A stretch of DNA of 22,868 nucleotides from JBBKXP01 sp038251315 (GTDB taxonomy: Bacteria; Pseudomonadota; Alphaproteobacteria; Rhodobacterales; Rhodobacteraceae): NCBI GenBank assembly GCA_038251315.1, contig JBBSBK010000054.1, positions 1 to 22,868 of the forward strand. Reading direction: 5' to 3'. This document shows positions 1-7,785 of this stretch, piece by piece. Every line of letters begins with the position of its first letter. Within the stretch, counting starts at the first letter, position 1. The translations under genes were made by a program, and so were the position numbers. The notes beneath the pieces were generated by a model that worked only from the letters and a program-made list of their open reading frames with translations, did not search any database and was not told where the DNA came from.

Positions 1-442
1 GAACGCCTTTCCGAAGGCCGTCGTGGGGTTTTCCGACCATTCGATCGGGCCGGAGATGGCGCTGGCTTCTGTGGCGTTGGGGGCCTGCATCCTTGAACGT
101 CATTACACCGATACCCGGTACCGGATCGGCCCCGATATCATCAATTCGATGGACCCTGCGGAACTGCGCCACATCATCGACCGCAGCCGCGAAATTCACA
201 CCGCCCTGATGAACCCCAAACAGCGCACCGCCGCCGAAGAACCGGTGTATCGATTTGCCCGCGCATCGGTCGTGGCCGACAAGGACCTGCCCGGCGGGCA
301 TGTGATTGCCGAGGCCGACATCTGGGCCCGCCGCCCCGGTTCGGGCGAGATTGCGGGGTTCGATTTCGACAAGGTGGTGGGCAAACGGCTGACCCGCGCG
401 GTGACGCGGAACACGCAGTTGAAGTGGGCTGATCTGGACTGA
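1..442 (+). CDS. NeuB-family sialic/legionaminic acid synthase, C-terminal part (5' truncated by window)
   Basis: Open from the first in-frame codon at base 2, so the start lies outside the window. The visible 146 codons contain GFSDHSIG and LERHYTDTRYRIGPD, which match the end of the NeuB-type TIM barrel (family form GYSDHT ... EKHFT ... GPDH). A hinge and a C-terminal SAF (antifreeze-like) domain of about 60 residues follow, starting near YRFARASVVA. NeuB enzymes condense phosphoenolpyruvate with an N-acetyl-hexosamine derivative to make nonulosonic acids for surface glycans. Which acid is made cannot be told from this fragment. It ends convergently, 33 bp from the DUF2794 gene. Family assignment is firm; the exact substrate is unknown. 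Confidence 0.85.
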   Translation, partial: NAFPKAVVGFSDHSIGPEMALASVALGACILERHYTDTRYRIGPDIINSMDPAELRHIIDRSREIHTALMNPKQRTAAEEPVYRFARASVVADKDLPGGHVIAEADIWARRPGSGEIAGFDFDKVVGKRLTRAVTRNTQLKWADLD

Positions 443-446
443 TCAA

Positions 447-460
447 AAGCGGACCCGCTT
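447..460. terminator. Candidate bidirectional terminator hairpin between convergent genes
   Basis: Inverted repeat AAGCGG / CCGCTT with a 2-nt centre (practically a 4-bp stem with a larger loop). It lies between the stops of the NeuB-like gene (442) and the DUF2794 gene (476). On the minus strand the stem is followed by TTTTGATC, a short T tract, so it is a better terminator for the DUF2794 gene than for the plus-strand gene. Confidence 0.4.
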
Positions 461-475
461 ACCTCGTGATCCGCG

Positions 476-817
476 TCAGTCGACGATCCGGATCAGCTTG
501 GGTTCCAGCACCCGCAGCACCTGCTGCAGATCGTTGCCGCGTTTGAGAATCTGTCCATCCATTGCGACAAGCGCATATTGCCCCTGTCGCGCCCTCAGAT
601 CCGGCCGCTTTTCAATCCGATACAGCGGGTTTTCGGACGTCCGCCGGAATATCGCGAAAACTGCCAGATCGCGCAGGCAGGAAATGCCGTAGTCGCGCCA
701 TTCTCCAGCGGCGACCATCCGGCCATACAAGCGCAGTATTTCGGACAGTTCGGTGCGGTGAAATGCCACCTGATCGGGGATGGAACCGCTGAACGGGGCG
801 GGGGGTTGCGCTGTCAT
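476..817 (-). CDS. DUF2794 domain-containing protein
   Basis: A 113-residue protein with the recognisable DUF2794 core: FHRTELSEILRLYGRMVAAG, then EWRDYGISCLRDLAVFAIFRR and a C-terminal block with LYRIEKRPDLRARQG. The family is small, soluble, almost restricted to Alphaproteobacteria and has no assigned biochemical function. I chose the ATG at 817 because the extension to 946 is arginine/serine-rich and unlike the family, while MTAQPPAPFSGS leads straight into the conserved part. No strong Shine-Dalgarno precedes this ATG, so the start is the weakest part of the call. No partner genes are evident; the 818-1017 gap separates it from the I78 lipoprotein gene. Confidence 0.85.
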   Translation of the reverse strand: MTAQPPAPFSGSIPDQVAFHRTELSEILRLYGRMVAAGEWRDYGISCLRDLAVFAIFRRTSENPLYRIEKRPDLRARQGQYALVAMDGQILKRGNDLQQVLRVLEPKLIRIVD

Positions 818-1017
818 GTCCGCAGATTTGCGCCAAAGGGACGGCAAATCAAGCCTGCCTTGCAAATGCCCCGATTTCGCCGCCTGTGTGTCACCTTTAC
901 GCTGAACCCCTGCCGCGATCGCCACTGAACGATGGCTGATAGCCAAAGCCTTCCTCGGTGCGGCGGATCAAAGCCCCCACCCAGTCTGCCGTGTCGGGAG
1001 TCTTGGCTGTTTTGCGA
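818..1017. other. Intergenic gap with no supportable gene
   Basis: About 200 bp between two minus-strand genes. One minus-strand frame, ending in TAA at 897-899, is open for about 50 codons and reads plausibly near its end (ALIRRTEEGFGYQPSF), but it has no credible start codon or ribosome binding site and overlaps the I78 gene. It may be a remnant or chance. No clear promoter was seen for the DUF2794 gene. Confidence 0.4.
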
Positions 1018-1305
1018 TCAACCGCAATAGATGCGCCCGATCCGCCCCGCCGCAGTCACGTCGAAATTGATCCGTTCGGGACTGAAATCCATCGTCACCG
1101 CCATACCTGGCCGGATCACACGGACCGGCCCCAGCAGCATCACCCGTTCCAGCGCCGTGGCATCCTGCCCGATCAGCGCCGACTGAGCGGCGGCGTTGCA
1201 GGTGTCTTCGGTCGCGGGCGGAATCGCAGGCACGCCAATTGGCCTGCCGGTGGACAGGTCGGTGCAGGCGGCAAGGGCGATCAGCAACAGCGGGGCATAT
1301 TTCAT
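1018..1305 (-). CDS. Small lipoprotein with I78-family peptidase-inhibitor-like domain
   Basis: A 95-residue protein. The N-terminus MKYAPLLLIALAAC is a lipoprotein signal with lipobox LAAC, lipidated Cys at residue 14. After a proline-rich linker comes TCNAAAQSALIGQDA (Cys36), and the protein ends IGRIYCG. This matches the compact I78 peptidase-inhibitor-like fold, in which a conserved Cys pair and an IGQ-type turn are typical; the late RPGMAVTMDFSPERINF segment is also family-like. Inhibition of a periplasmic protease is inferred from the family only. The gene is divergent from adhC; the two share a 96-bp upstream region. The start was chosen because it gives a perfect lipoprotein signal. 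Confidence 0.8.
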   Translation of the reverse strand: MKYAPLLLIALAACTDLSTGRPIGVPAIPPATEDTCNAAAQSALIGQDATALERVMLLGPVRVIRPGMAVTMDFSPERINFDVTAAGRIGRIYCG

Positions 1306-1342
1306 CCCCAGACTTTCCGACACTTTGCCGCGTCGCGCAAGT

Positions 1343-1372
1343 GGTTGCGTTTGGCCACGGTTCCGCGCAACC
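1343..1372. promoter_or_regulatory. Interrupted palindrome upstream of adhC (possible operator)
   Basis: GGTTGCG (1343-1349) and CGCAACC (1366-1372) are perfect inverted 7-mers, with centres 23 bp apart, in the divergent gap just before the class III alcohol dehydrogenase gene. Position and symmetry suit a dimeric regulator binding on one helix face. No specific regulator can be named. Confidence 0.3.
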
Positions 1373-1401
1373 CTTGGTCGAACATTTCCGGAGGAACCAC
1401 C

Positions 1402-2510
<1,109 letters not shown>

Positions 2511-2514
<4 letters not shown>

Positions 2515-3575
2515 ACGACGGCCCGATTGGGTCGCTGGCGCGGTCGTTGACCCCGCCGTTTGCCTATGCCGGGATCGCCGTTGCCGGGGCGGACCTGACC
2601 GAAACTCACGTTTCCACGGCCGCCGGTATCCACGCGACCGAACAGACGATGTTCCGCGCCGCGTCGATTTCCAAGATCGTCACGGGCATGGCGTTGCGTA
2701 AGGTGGGTTTGAACCCACCCTACGGGCAGGATGCGGGCGCGATTTTGGGGTATCAGCTGCGCCATCCTGATCATCCCGGCACGCCCGTCACGGTGAGTAT
2801 GCTGGCCGCTCATACGTCGGGGCTGACCGACGATGACGGCTATACCGTGCCGCCCGATGCGACCCTGCGCGACTGGCTGGTGACGCATCGCCCCTTTGGC
2901 GCTGCGGCCCCCGGCACAAGGTTCACCTATTGCAACCTTGGCTATATCGTCCTTGCGGCGGTGATCGAGGTGCTGGCGGGGCAGCGGTTCGATCTGTTCG
3001 CGCGGGACCAGGTGCTCGACCCGCTGGGGATCGACGCCGGGTTCAACTGGTCGGGCGTGGCGGATCGGACGGATCGGATTGCGACCTATCGGCGGGATGC
3101 ACGTGGCTTGCATCCGCAGATTGACGCGCAGGTGGCGGAGGCTGGCGTGACCTTGCCGGATGGCACGGCGCTGGATCTGAGCGGGTATGTGCCTGGCCAG
3201 AATCCTGGCGTGTTCGGGCCGCAGGGGGCGTTGCGCTTGTCGCTGGCGGGGGCGTTGCGGCTGGCGCGGGCGATTCCCGACAACTTGCCGACGCAGTTAT
3301 GGTCCAGCGACGACGGGCCGGGGGATTACGAGGGCGGGGTGTTCGACGGCTATGGCGAGGGGCTACAGGTCTTGCGCGACCCGCCTTTCTACCCGCGCCC
3401 GCTGATCGGGCATTTCGCCAATGCTTACGGGTTCATCGGCGGGGTCTGGTGGGACGCAGCGGCGCGGACCGCCTTTGCCTATGGGCTGAACGGGCTGGAG
3501 GTGGGTGACGAATCGGATGCGCTCCACCCTGAAGAGGCGGCGATTTTTGATGCGGTAGCGGGGTGGATTGGGTAA
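2511..3575 (+). CDS. Serine hydrolase, beta-lactamase/penicillin-binding-protein fold (class C-like)
   Basis: About 354 residues. The SxxK motif is S52-I-S-K55 in FRAASISKIVTG. The second motif is Y140-C-N142 (FTYCNLGY). A C-terminal GHFANAYGFIGG stands where family members carry the H-x-G type third motif. There is no signal peptide, so it is probably a cytoplasmic esterase/peptidase-like member rather than a beta-lactamase. The start is uncertain: TTG 2511 overlaps the TGA of adhC (TTGA), implying translational coupling, but no clear Shine-Dalgarno is visible and a second in-frame TTG lies downstream. Residues about 63-71 (RKVGLNPPYG) are encoded by a perfect-looking palindrome (2697-2724), which suggests a repeat inserted in frame next to the active site. 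Its place after adhC suggests, but does not prove, a link to formaldehyde metabolism. Confidence 0.85.
2697..2724. repeat. REP-like palindrome inside a coding sequence
   Basis: Two 13-nt arms, CGTAAGGTGGGTT and AACCCACCCTACG, separated by TG; 12 of 13 positions pair. The core GTAGGGTGGG...CCCACCCTAC belongs to a widespread class of intergenic REP-like palindromes, often mobilised in trans by REP-associated tyrosine transposases. Here it lies within the serine hydrolase gene, in an open frame, coding for a basic/proline-rich surface stretch just after the SxxK helix. Confidence 0.65.
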
Positions 3576-3576
3576 G

Positions 3577-3592
3577 TCGGGTCTTGACCCGA
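3577..3592. terminator. Hairpin between convergent genes
   Basis: TCGGGTC (3577-3583), TT, GACCCGA (3586-3592): a perfect 7-bp inverted repeat lying exactly between the stop of the serine hydrolase (3575) and the stop of the asparaginase-like gene (3599). No T-run follows on either strand, so termination by this hairpin alone is doubtful; it may instead be another short REP-like palindrome. Confidence 0.4.
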
Positions 3593-3598
3593 GGCCCG

Positions 3599-4594
3599 CT
3601 AAAGCAAGGCTGCCGTGGGCCGCACGTGTCCACAGATCAGATCGCGACAGTTAATCAATGGCGCGTAGAGCCGCTTTTGGGTTGCCGGATGGTTGATATC
3701 CAGCACTCCCAGCTTGACCAGTATCGCCGCGACGGCACATTCGGCAGCCCGCGTTCCCCCGTCCACGATCTTGAGCGCGACGCCGAGCCGTTTTTCCGGG
3801 ATGATCGCCACGAACACCGCTTCTGCCCCGGTTTTGATCGCGACCTTGCCGCCCATCGCCCGCATCAATTCGGTGCAGGCCCGCCCTTCGCCTGCGACCA
3901 GTTCGGGGTAGGCGGCCATCGCCTGCACCAGACGTGCGGCGGCGGTTGACCGTGTGTCGGAACGGTCCTGCGCCGAGGCGAAAAATCCCATCGCGCGGGC
4001 GAGGCCGTGAACGGTCGTGGCGAAATTCGGTGCCGAGCAGCCGTCGATGCCGTAGCCGGGGCTGGTTTCGCCGGTGACATCTTCGTGCGCCGCCTTGGCC
4101 GCTACCTGTACGGGATGGTCGATCTCGATATAATCCGCCCCGCCCTTGAGGTGCCGGTTCAGCGTCAGAAATCCGGAGTGTTTGCCCGAGCAGTTGTTGT
4201 GCATCTGGCAGGGCTTTTCATCGGCACGGATCAGCCCGTGCGCCGCGGCGGTGTCATAGGGCATATGTGCCCCGCAGCGAAAATCGTCATCCGCCAGCCC
4301 CAGCGTGTCCAGCCATGCCGCCACCCGTTCGGTATGGATCGCCGCGCCCTGATGGCTGGCACAGGCCAGCGCCAACTGTTCGGGCTTGAGCCCCACCGCA
4401 TCCGCCGCACCGCTTTCGATCAATGGCAGCGCCTGCAGCATCTTGCACGAAGAGCGGGGGTAAATGACGGTTTCAGGGTCGCCCCAGGCCTGAACGATCT
4501 GCCCGGTATCGTCGCAGATCACCGCATGCCCGCGATGCAGGCTTTCCAGAATATCGCCGCGCCAGACCTCGACCATTTCGACAGATTGTCCCAT
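3599..4594 (-). CDS. Asparaginase II family protein
   Basis: A 331-residue protein matching the bacterial asparaginase II family (related to Rhizobium etli AnsA-type thermolabile enzyme, not to E. coli AnsA/AnsB). Visible family blocks: YPRSSCKMLQALP with S48-S49-C50-K51, an arrangement like a serine hydrolase SxxK; ACASHQG near residue 80; HNNCSGKHSG at 132-141; and GIDGCSAPNF. It would hydrolyse L-asparagine to aspartate and ammonia in the cytoplasm. Start ATG 4594 is preceded by AGGAAAGG at suitable spacing; the longer frame to 4798 reads like non-coding DNA. It is convergent with the serine hydrolase and divergent from the IalB-like gene. Confidence 0.9.
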   Translation of the reverse strand: MGQSVEMVEVWRGDILESLHRGHAVICDDTGQIVQAWGDPETVIYPRSSCKMLQALPLIESGAADAVGLKPEQLALACASHQGAAIHTERVAAWLDTLGLADDDFRCGAHMPYDTAAAHGLIRADEKPCQMHNNCSGKHSGFLTLNRHLKGGADYIEIDHPVQVAAKAAHEDVTGETSPGYGIDGCSAPNFATTVHGLARAMGFFASAQDRSDTRSTAAARLVQAMAAYPELVAGEGRACTELMRAMGGKVAIKTGAEAVFVAIIPEKRLGVALKIVDGGTRAAECAVAAILVKLGVLDINHPATQKRLYAPLINCRDLICGHVRPTAALL

Positions 4595-4788
4595 CCCAGA
4601 ACCTTTCCTGCGGCAACCGGCGGCAATCCGCGCGGTTTTGTGACCCTTTGGGGCTTTCCCCACTGGGCGATTTCTTGCTATCGTGGTGCCTATCGGGTTG
4701 AAACCGTTCCCGCCAGACGAAAAGGTGCCGCCAGAATGCGCCAATGGCCGGAACATCCAGAGGCAAGCACAGCTTGGAGGCTGTAAAC
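4595..4788. promoter_or_regulatory. Divergent intergenic region (asparaginase / IalB-like gene)
   Basis: About 194 bp with no convincing gene; it must carry promoters for both flanking genes. Plus-strand TTGCTA near 4676 could be a -35 element for the IalB-like gene, but no clear -10 was identified. The Shine-Dalgarno TTGGAGG lies at 4774-4780. Confidence 0.3.
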
Positions 4789-5316
4789 ATGATGTCACGA
4801 ATTTTCCGCGCGGTGGGTGCCGTCACCGCCATCACAATCGCCAGCGCTGCGTTCGCGCAGGAATCGTCCAACCGGGTTGCCGCGAACACGGATTGGAGCG
4901 TTTTCGTCGACAGCAACCCGACTGAATGCTGGGGCGTCTCGGCCCCCAAGGAATCGGTAAACACCCGGGATGGCGCTGTCGTGGCGGTACGTCGGGGTGA
5001 CGCGCTGCTGTTCGTCTTTTACCGCCCGACCGCGTCGGTGCAGGGGCAGGTTGCGTTTACCGCCGGGTATCCGTTTGCCGGTGGGTCCACCGTGACGATG
5101 GACATTGGCGGGACGCCGTTCCAGCTGTTCACCGAAGGCGAATGGGCCTGGCCCGCCACGCCCGAAGACGACGCCCGCATCGTCGCGGCGATGAAGCGCG
5201 GATCGGACGCGACGCTCAGCGGCCGTTCCGGTCGTGGCACCGTCACCAATGACAAGTTTTCCCTGTCCGGCTTTACTGCCACCGTGGAGGAGGCCGAACG
5301 CCGCTGCGCAGGCTAA
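4789..5316 (+). CDS. Secreted IalB-like (invasion-associated locus B family) protein
   Basis: A 175-residue protein. Residues 1-23 form a Sec signal peptide (RIFRAVGA, hydrophobic stretch, cleavage after AFA before Q24). The mature part has the IalB layout: a W-x-V-F start (TDWSVFVDSNPTECWGVSAP), central FVFYRP strand, then a block with TVTMDIGG and a late F-x-L-x-GF strand. Two cysteines (47 and 173) bracket the mature domain and could form a disulfide. The family is periplasmic and common in Alphaproteobacteria; apart from Bartonella IalB, linked to erythrocyte invasion, its role is unclear, and no pathogenic role should be inferred here. The start was chosen for GGAGG 8 nt upstream and the clean signal peptide; a second ATG lies directly after it. 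Confidence 0.75.
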   Translation: MMSRIFRAVGAVTAITIASAAFAQESSNRVAANTDWSVFVDSNPTECWGVSAPKESVNTRDGAVVAVRRGDALLFVFYRPTASVQGQVAFTAGYPFAGGSTVTMDIGGTPFQLFTEGEWAWPATPEDDARIVAAMKRGSDATLSGRSGRGTVTNDKFSLSGFTATVEEAERRCAG

Positions 5317-5359
5317 AGGTTTAGCGAGACGTTTTGGCGGCGTTTTGCAAATTGCCGCC
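5312..5359. terminator. Two weak hairpins downstream of the IalB-like gene
   Basis: GCTAAA-GG-TTTAGC (5312-5325) contains the TAA stop codon in its stem, and GGCGGC (5336-5341) pairs with GCCGCC (5354-5359) around a 12-nt loop. Neither is followed by a T tract on the plus strand, so they may only stabilise the 3' end. Confidence 0.3.
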
Positions 5360-5382
5360 TGACTGCCTCTGACCAGATACCC

Positions 5383-5410
5383 TTGGGTTTTGCGGTGCTT
5401 TGCGCTATCT
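5383..5410 (+). promoter_or_regulatory. Candidate sigma-70 promoter for rlmN
   Basis: TTGGGT (5383-5388) and CTATCT (5405-5410) are separated by 16 bp; transcription would begin near 5416, leaving a leader of about 27 nt. The -10 box is a poor match to TATAAT but is of a type tolerated in Rhodobacteraceae. No strong Shine-Dalgarno precedes the rlmN ATG. Confidence 0.35.
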
Positions 5411-5442
5411 GCAGCCTTTGAACCGAATATCCGAGTCGCCTT

Positions 5443-6618
5443 ATGCCCGCAACCGCCCCAATTTCCCACGATGTCCACACCATCCCCCGCAAGCTGCCCG
5501 ACGGGTTGCCCAATATCGTCGGGCTGACCCGTGACGGGTTGCGCGATGCCCTGATCGCCGTCGGCACGCCGGAACGGCAGGCCAGGATGCGCGTCGGGCA
5601 GGTCTGGCAATGGGTCTATCACTGGGGTGTGCGTGACTTTGCCCTGATGACCAATCTGTCCAAGGATTTTCGCGCCCTGCTGGCCGCCAATTTTGTGATC
5701 GCCCTGCCCGAGGTCGTGACCAAGCAGGTCAGCGAAGACGGCACACGCAAATATCTGGTCCGTATCGCGGGCGGTCACGAGGTCGAGGTGGTCTATATCC
5801 CCGAAACCGATCGCGGGACGTTGTGCATTTCCAGTCAGGTCGGTTGCACTCTGACCTGTTCGTTTTGTCATACCGGCACGCAAAAGCTTGTCCGCAATCT
5901 GACTGCCGCCGAGATCGTCGGGCAGGTCATGCTGGCCCGCGACGATCTGGACGAATGGCCGGTGCCCGGCGCGCCCAAGGACGAGACCCGTCTGCTTTCC
6001 AACGTCGTGCTGATGGGCATGGGCGAACCGCTGTATAATTTCGACAATGTGCGCGACGCGATGAAGATCGCGATGGACCCCGAAGGCATTTCCCTGTCGC
6101 GCCGCCGGATCACCCTGTCGACCAGCGGAGTCGTTCCTGAAATTGCCCGCACGGCGGACGAAATCGGCTGCATGCTGGCGATTTCGTTTCATGGTACGAC
6201 GGACGAAATCCGTGACAAGCTTGTGCCGATCAACAAGAAGTGGCCGCTTGCCGACCTGCTGGACGCACTGCGCGCCTATCCCAAGGCGACCAATTCGGAA
6301 CGCATCACCTTCGAATACGTGATGCTGGATGGGGTCAACGACACCGATGCCGACGCCCGCCGACTGGTCAAGCTGATCGAAGGCATCCCGGCCAAGATCA
6401 ACCTGATCCCGTTCAACGAATGGCCCGGAGCGCCCTACAAGCGCTCGTCGTCAAACCGGATCCGCGCATTCGCCGACATCATCTACAAGGCCGGTTATGC
6501 CTCGCCGATCCGCACCCCGCGCGGCGAGGATATCATGGCCGCCTGCGGCCAGCTGAAATCGGCGACAGAACGGGCGCGCAAGAGCAAGCGCCAGATCGAG
6601 GCCGACATCGCAAATTGA
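5443..6618 (+). CDS. rlmN: Dual-specificity 23S rRNA/tRNA adenine-C2 methyltransferase RlmN
   Basis: A 391-residue radical-SAM enzyme that methylates C2 of A2503 in 23S rRNA and A37 of certain tRNAs in the cytoplasm. The radical-SAM cluster cysteines are C135-x3-C139-x2-C142 (GCTLTCSFC). C128 lies seven residues before the first cluster cysteine, and C368 (MAACGQL) matches the methyl-carrying catalytic cysteine near the C-terminus, so the full RlmN cysteine set is present. MGMGEPLYN at 191-199 is the SAM-binding GGE-like motif; STSGVVP and NLIPFNEWPG are also family signatures. Length and domain order are normal. It sits alone, downstream of the IalB-like gene in the same direction with a 126-bp gap. 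Confidence 0.96.
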   Translation: MPATAPISHDVHTIPRKLPDGLPNIVGLTRDGLRDALIAVGTPERQARMRVGQVWQWVYHWGVRDFALMTNLSKDFRALLAANFVIALPEVVTKQVSEDGTRKYLVRIAGGHEVEVVYIPETDRGTLCISSQVGCTLTCSFCHTGTQKLVRNLTAAEIVGQVMLARDDLDEWPVPGAPKDETRLLSNVVLMGMGEPLYNFDNVRDAMKIAMDPEGISLSRRRITLSTSGVVPEIARTADEIGCMLAISFHGTTDEIRDKLVPINKKWPLADLLDALRAYPKATNSERITFEYVMLDGVNDTDADARRLVKLIEGIPAKINLIPFNEWPGAPYKRSSSNRIRAFADIIYKAGYASPIRTPRGEDIMAACGQLKSATERARKSKRQIEADIAN

Positions 6619-6640
6619 GTTTGTTTCGAAAGAAGATCCC

Positions 6641-6669
6641 TTGCATTCCGGTAATAAGGTGTATATGCA
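6641..6669 (+). promoter_or_regulatory. Candidate promoter giving a near-leaderless marR transcript
   Basis: TTGCAT (6641-6646) and TATGCA (6664-6669) lie 17 bp apart. A start of transcription about 7 nt downstream of the -10 would fall at about 6675-6677, on the ATG (6676) itself. No Shine-Dalgarno is correctly placed (AAGGTG ends 14 nt upstream), which fits leaderless translation. Confidence 0.4.
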
Positions 6670-6670
6670 C
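6659..6670. promoter_or_regulatory. Imperfect palindrome overlapping the marR promoter (candidate operator)
   Basis: GTGTATATGCAC matches its reverse complement at 10 of 12 positions and covers the proposed -10 box. It shares the ATATG half-site with the perfect palindrome downstream of marR (7100-7115), which fits MarR autoregulation. Confidence 0.45.
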
Positions 6671-6675
6671 GTAGT

Positions 6676-7086
6676 ATGAAGCTCAACAAACCATACGACT
6701 GTGTGACTTTCAATTTGCAGCGGGCCGCGCGCAATCTGTCACGTGGACTCGACGAGGTTTTCCGAAGCCTCGACATGACCGCACAGCAATTTTCAACGCT
6801 TGCTCAACTGAAAAACCGGGGCGATCTGTCGATGACCGACCTTTCCGAACACTTGGGGACCGAGCGAACGACGCTGACGCGCAACATTGACGTTTTACTG
6901 GCGAAAGACCTTATTATAAGGGTCATGACCGATGACCAGAGATTGCGTGTATATACGCTTAGCGAGGCTGGGCGCGACATTTACAAGGCAGCTTTGCCGG
7001 GATGGAAGGCGTGGCAAAAGGCCATCGTAAACCGGATCGGCAAGTCAGAGGCCGCGGCGCTGGTAAAGCTGGCCAGAAAGCTATGA
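6676..7086 (+). CDS. MarR-family transcriptional regulator
   Basis: A 136-residue winged-helix protein. Residues about 35-75 form the helix-turn-helix (QQFSTLAQLK ... MTDLSEHLGTERTTLTRNIDVL). The wing lies at 81-98 with D-x-R (TDDQRLRVYTLSEAG), a MarR hallmark, and long terminal helices would form the dimer interface. It should repress itself and the adjacent membrane-protein gene, 43 bp downstream in the same direction, through the palindromes at 6659-6670 and 7100-7115. The ligand is unknown. Codon use is visibly less GC-biased than in the neighbours (for example CTTATTATAAGG, GTATATACG), hinting at recent acquisition. Confidence 0.9.
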   Translation: MKLNKPYDCVTFNLQRAARNLSRGLDEVFRSLDMTAQQFSTLAQLKNRGDLSMTDLSEHLGTERTTLTRNIDVLLAKDLIIRVMTDDQRLRVYTLSEAGRDIYKAALPGWKAWQKAIVNRIGKSEAAALVKLARKL

Positions 7087-7099
7087 GACTGCAAATTAA

Positions 7100-7115
7100 A
7101 TATGTAACTACATAT
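7100..7115. promoter_or_regulatory. Perfect inverted repeat between marR and membrane-protein gene (candidate MarR operator)
   Basis: ATATGTA-AC-TACATAT, seven perfectly paired bases per arm in an AT-rich gap, 15 nt before the downstream ATG. This 16-bp symmetric site has the size and base composition typical of MarR-type operators. Confidence 0.55.
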
Positions 7116-7129
7116 AAATGGAGCGCGTG

Positions 7130-7774
7130 ATGACTAATCTTGCAAATATCGACCTTGATTCCAACTCTGACCGCACCATCGGTCTCACCGTGGCGGTCCT
7201 CGTCGTTGCGTGGGCGGGCATCGTCGCGGGTCTTGCGCAGACTGGCGCTTTCATCGTTCCGACGGGTGCGCTGCCTGTTGCAATCCCGCTCGCCGTGGCG
7301 ATCCCTCCGATACTATTTCTGACCGGTTATCGGTTCATTACGGCGCTGCGGACCTTGGTTTTGACGCGTGATCCGGCGCTCGTCGCCGGTGCCCAGACCT
7401 GGCGGGTGATCGGAATCGTCTTTCTCGTCGTCTGGGGCCTCGGCGATCTGCCCGCAGTTTTCGCATTCCCGGCCGGAATCGGCGATATCCTGATCGGAAT
7501 GGCGGCGCTTCCCGTCGCGCTCGCTATTGCCCGGCGCACACCGGGCTGGCACCGTGCATCGCGTTGGCTGATCGCCGCCGGGATTGCGGATTTCACGCTC
7601 GCCTTTGCGACTGCGATTCCGTCGGGCAGCGGCGGGCTGCTGCACTTTGCCGGGGCGCCGGTTTCGGACCTCGTTCAAACGCTTCCGGTGTCGATGATCC
7701 CGACCTTCGGCGTGCCGCTCTTCCTGAACCTGCACATCATGTCGTGGCTGCAACTACGTCGGATCGCTGAATAA
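7130..7774 (+). CDS. Six-helix integral membrane protein of unknown function (MarR partner)
   Basis: A 214-residue hydrophobic protein. About six membrane helices are visible, at roughly 17-38, 45-66, 91-111, 113-134, 145-163 and 184-206, joined by short loops with basic residues (RFITALRTLVLTRD, ARRTPGWHRASR). I do not recognise a named family; no transporter signature, signal peptide or enzymatic motif is evident. The start was set at ATG 7130 because GGAG lies 6 nt upstream; ATG 7118 would add four residues and has no ribosome site. Its position behind a MarR gene and a shared candidate operator suggests regulated expression, perhaps in response to a small hydrophobic compound; that is inference. 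Confidence 0.75.
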   Translation: MTNLANIDLDSNSDRTIGLTVAVLVVAWAGIVAGLAQTGAFIVPTGALPVAIPLAVAIPPILFLTGYRFITALRTLVLTRDPALVAGAQTWRVIGIVFLVVWGLGDLPAVFAFPAGIGDILIGMAALPVALAIARRTPGWHRASRWLIAAGIADFTLAFATAIPSGSGGLLHFAGAPVSDLVQTLPVSMIPTFGVPLFLNLHIMSWLQLRRIAE

Positions 7775-7785
7775 CGGGAGCCGGA

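Noticed and set aside
897..1058. Short minus-strand frame ending in a protein-like stretch (ALIRRTEEGFGYQPSF)
   Set aside because: No start codon or ribosome site, and overlaps the I78 gene; at most a remnant.
958..1401. Long upstream extension of the adhC frame (would give a 518-residue protein)
   Set aside because: The extension overlaps the I78 lipoprotein gene on the other strand, has no family similarity, and the internal ATG 1402 has a strong Shine-Dalgarno and the normal family start.
3577..3592. Second copy of the REP-like palindrome
   Set aside because: Shares only a GGGT/ACCC core with the 2697-2724 element; arms and centre differ, so it is kept as a plain hairpin.
4683..4925. Possible small gene in the asparaginase/IalB divergent gap
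   Set aside because: Runs into the IalB-like gene in another frame, has no Shine-Dalgarno and no plausible protein features.
4795..6192. Long minus-strand open frame opposite the IalB-like gene and rlmN
   Set aside because: Antisense to unmistakable rlmN with all catalytic cysteines; the translation has no recognisable motif.
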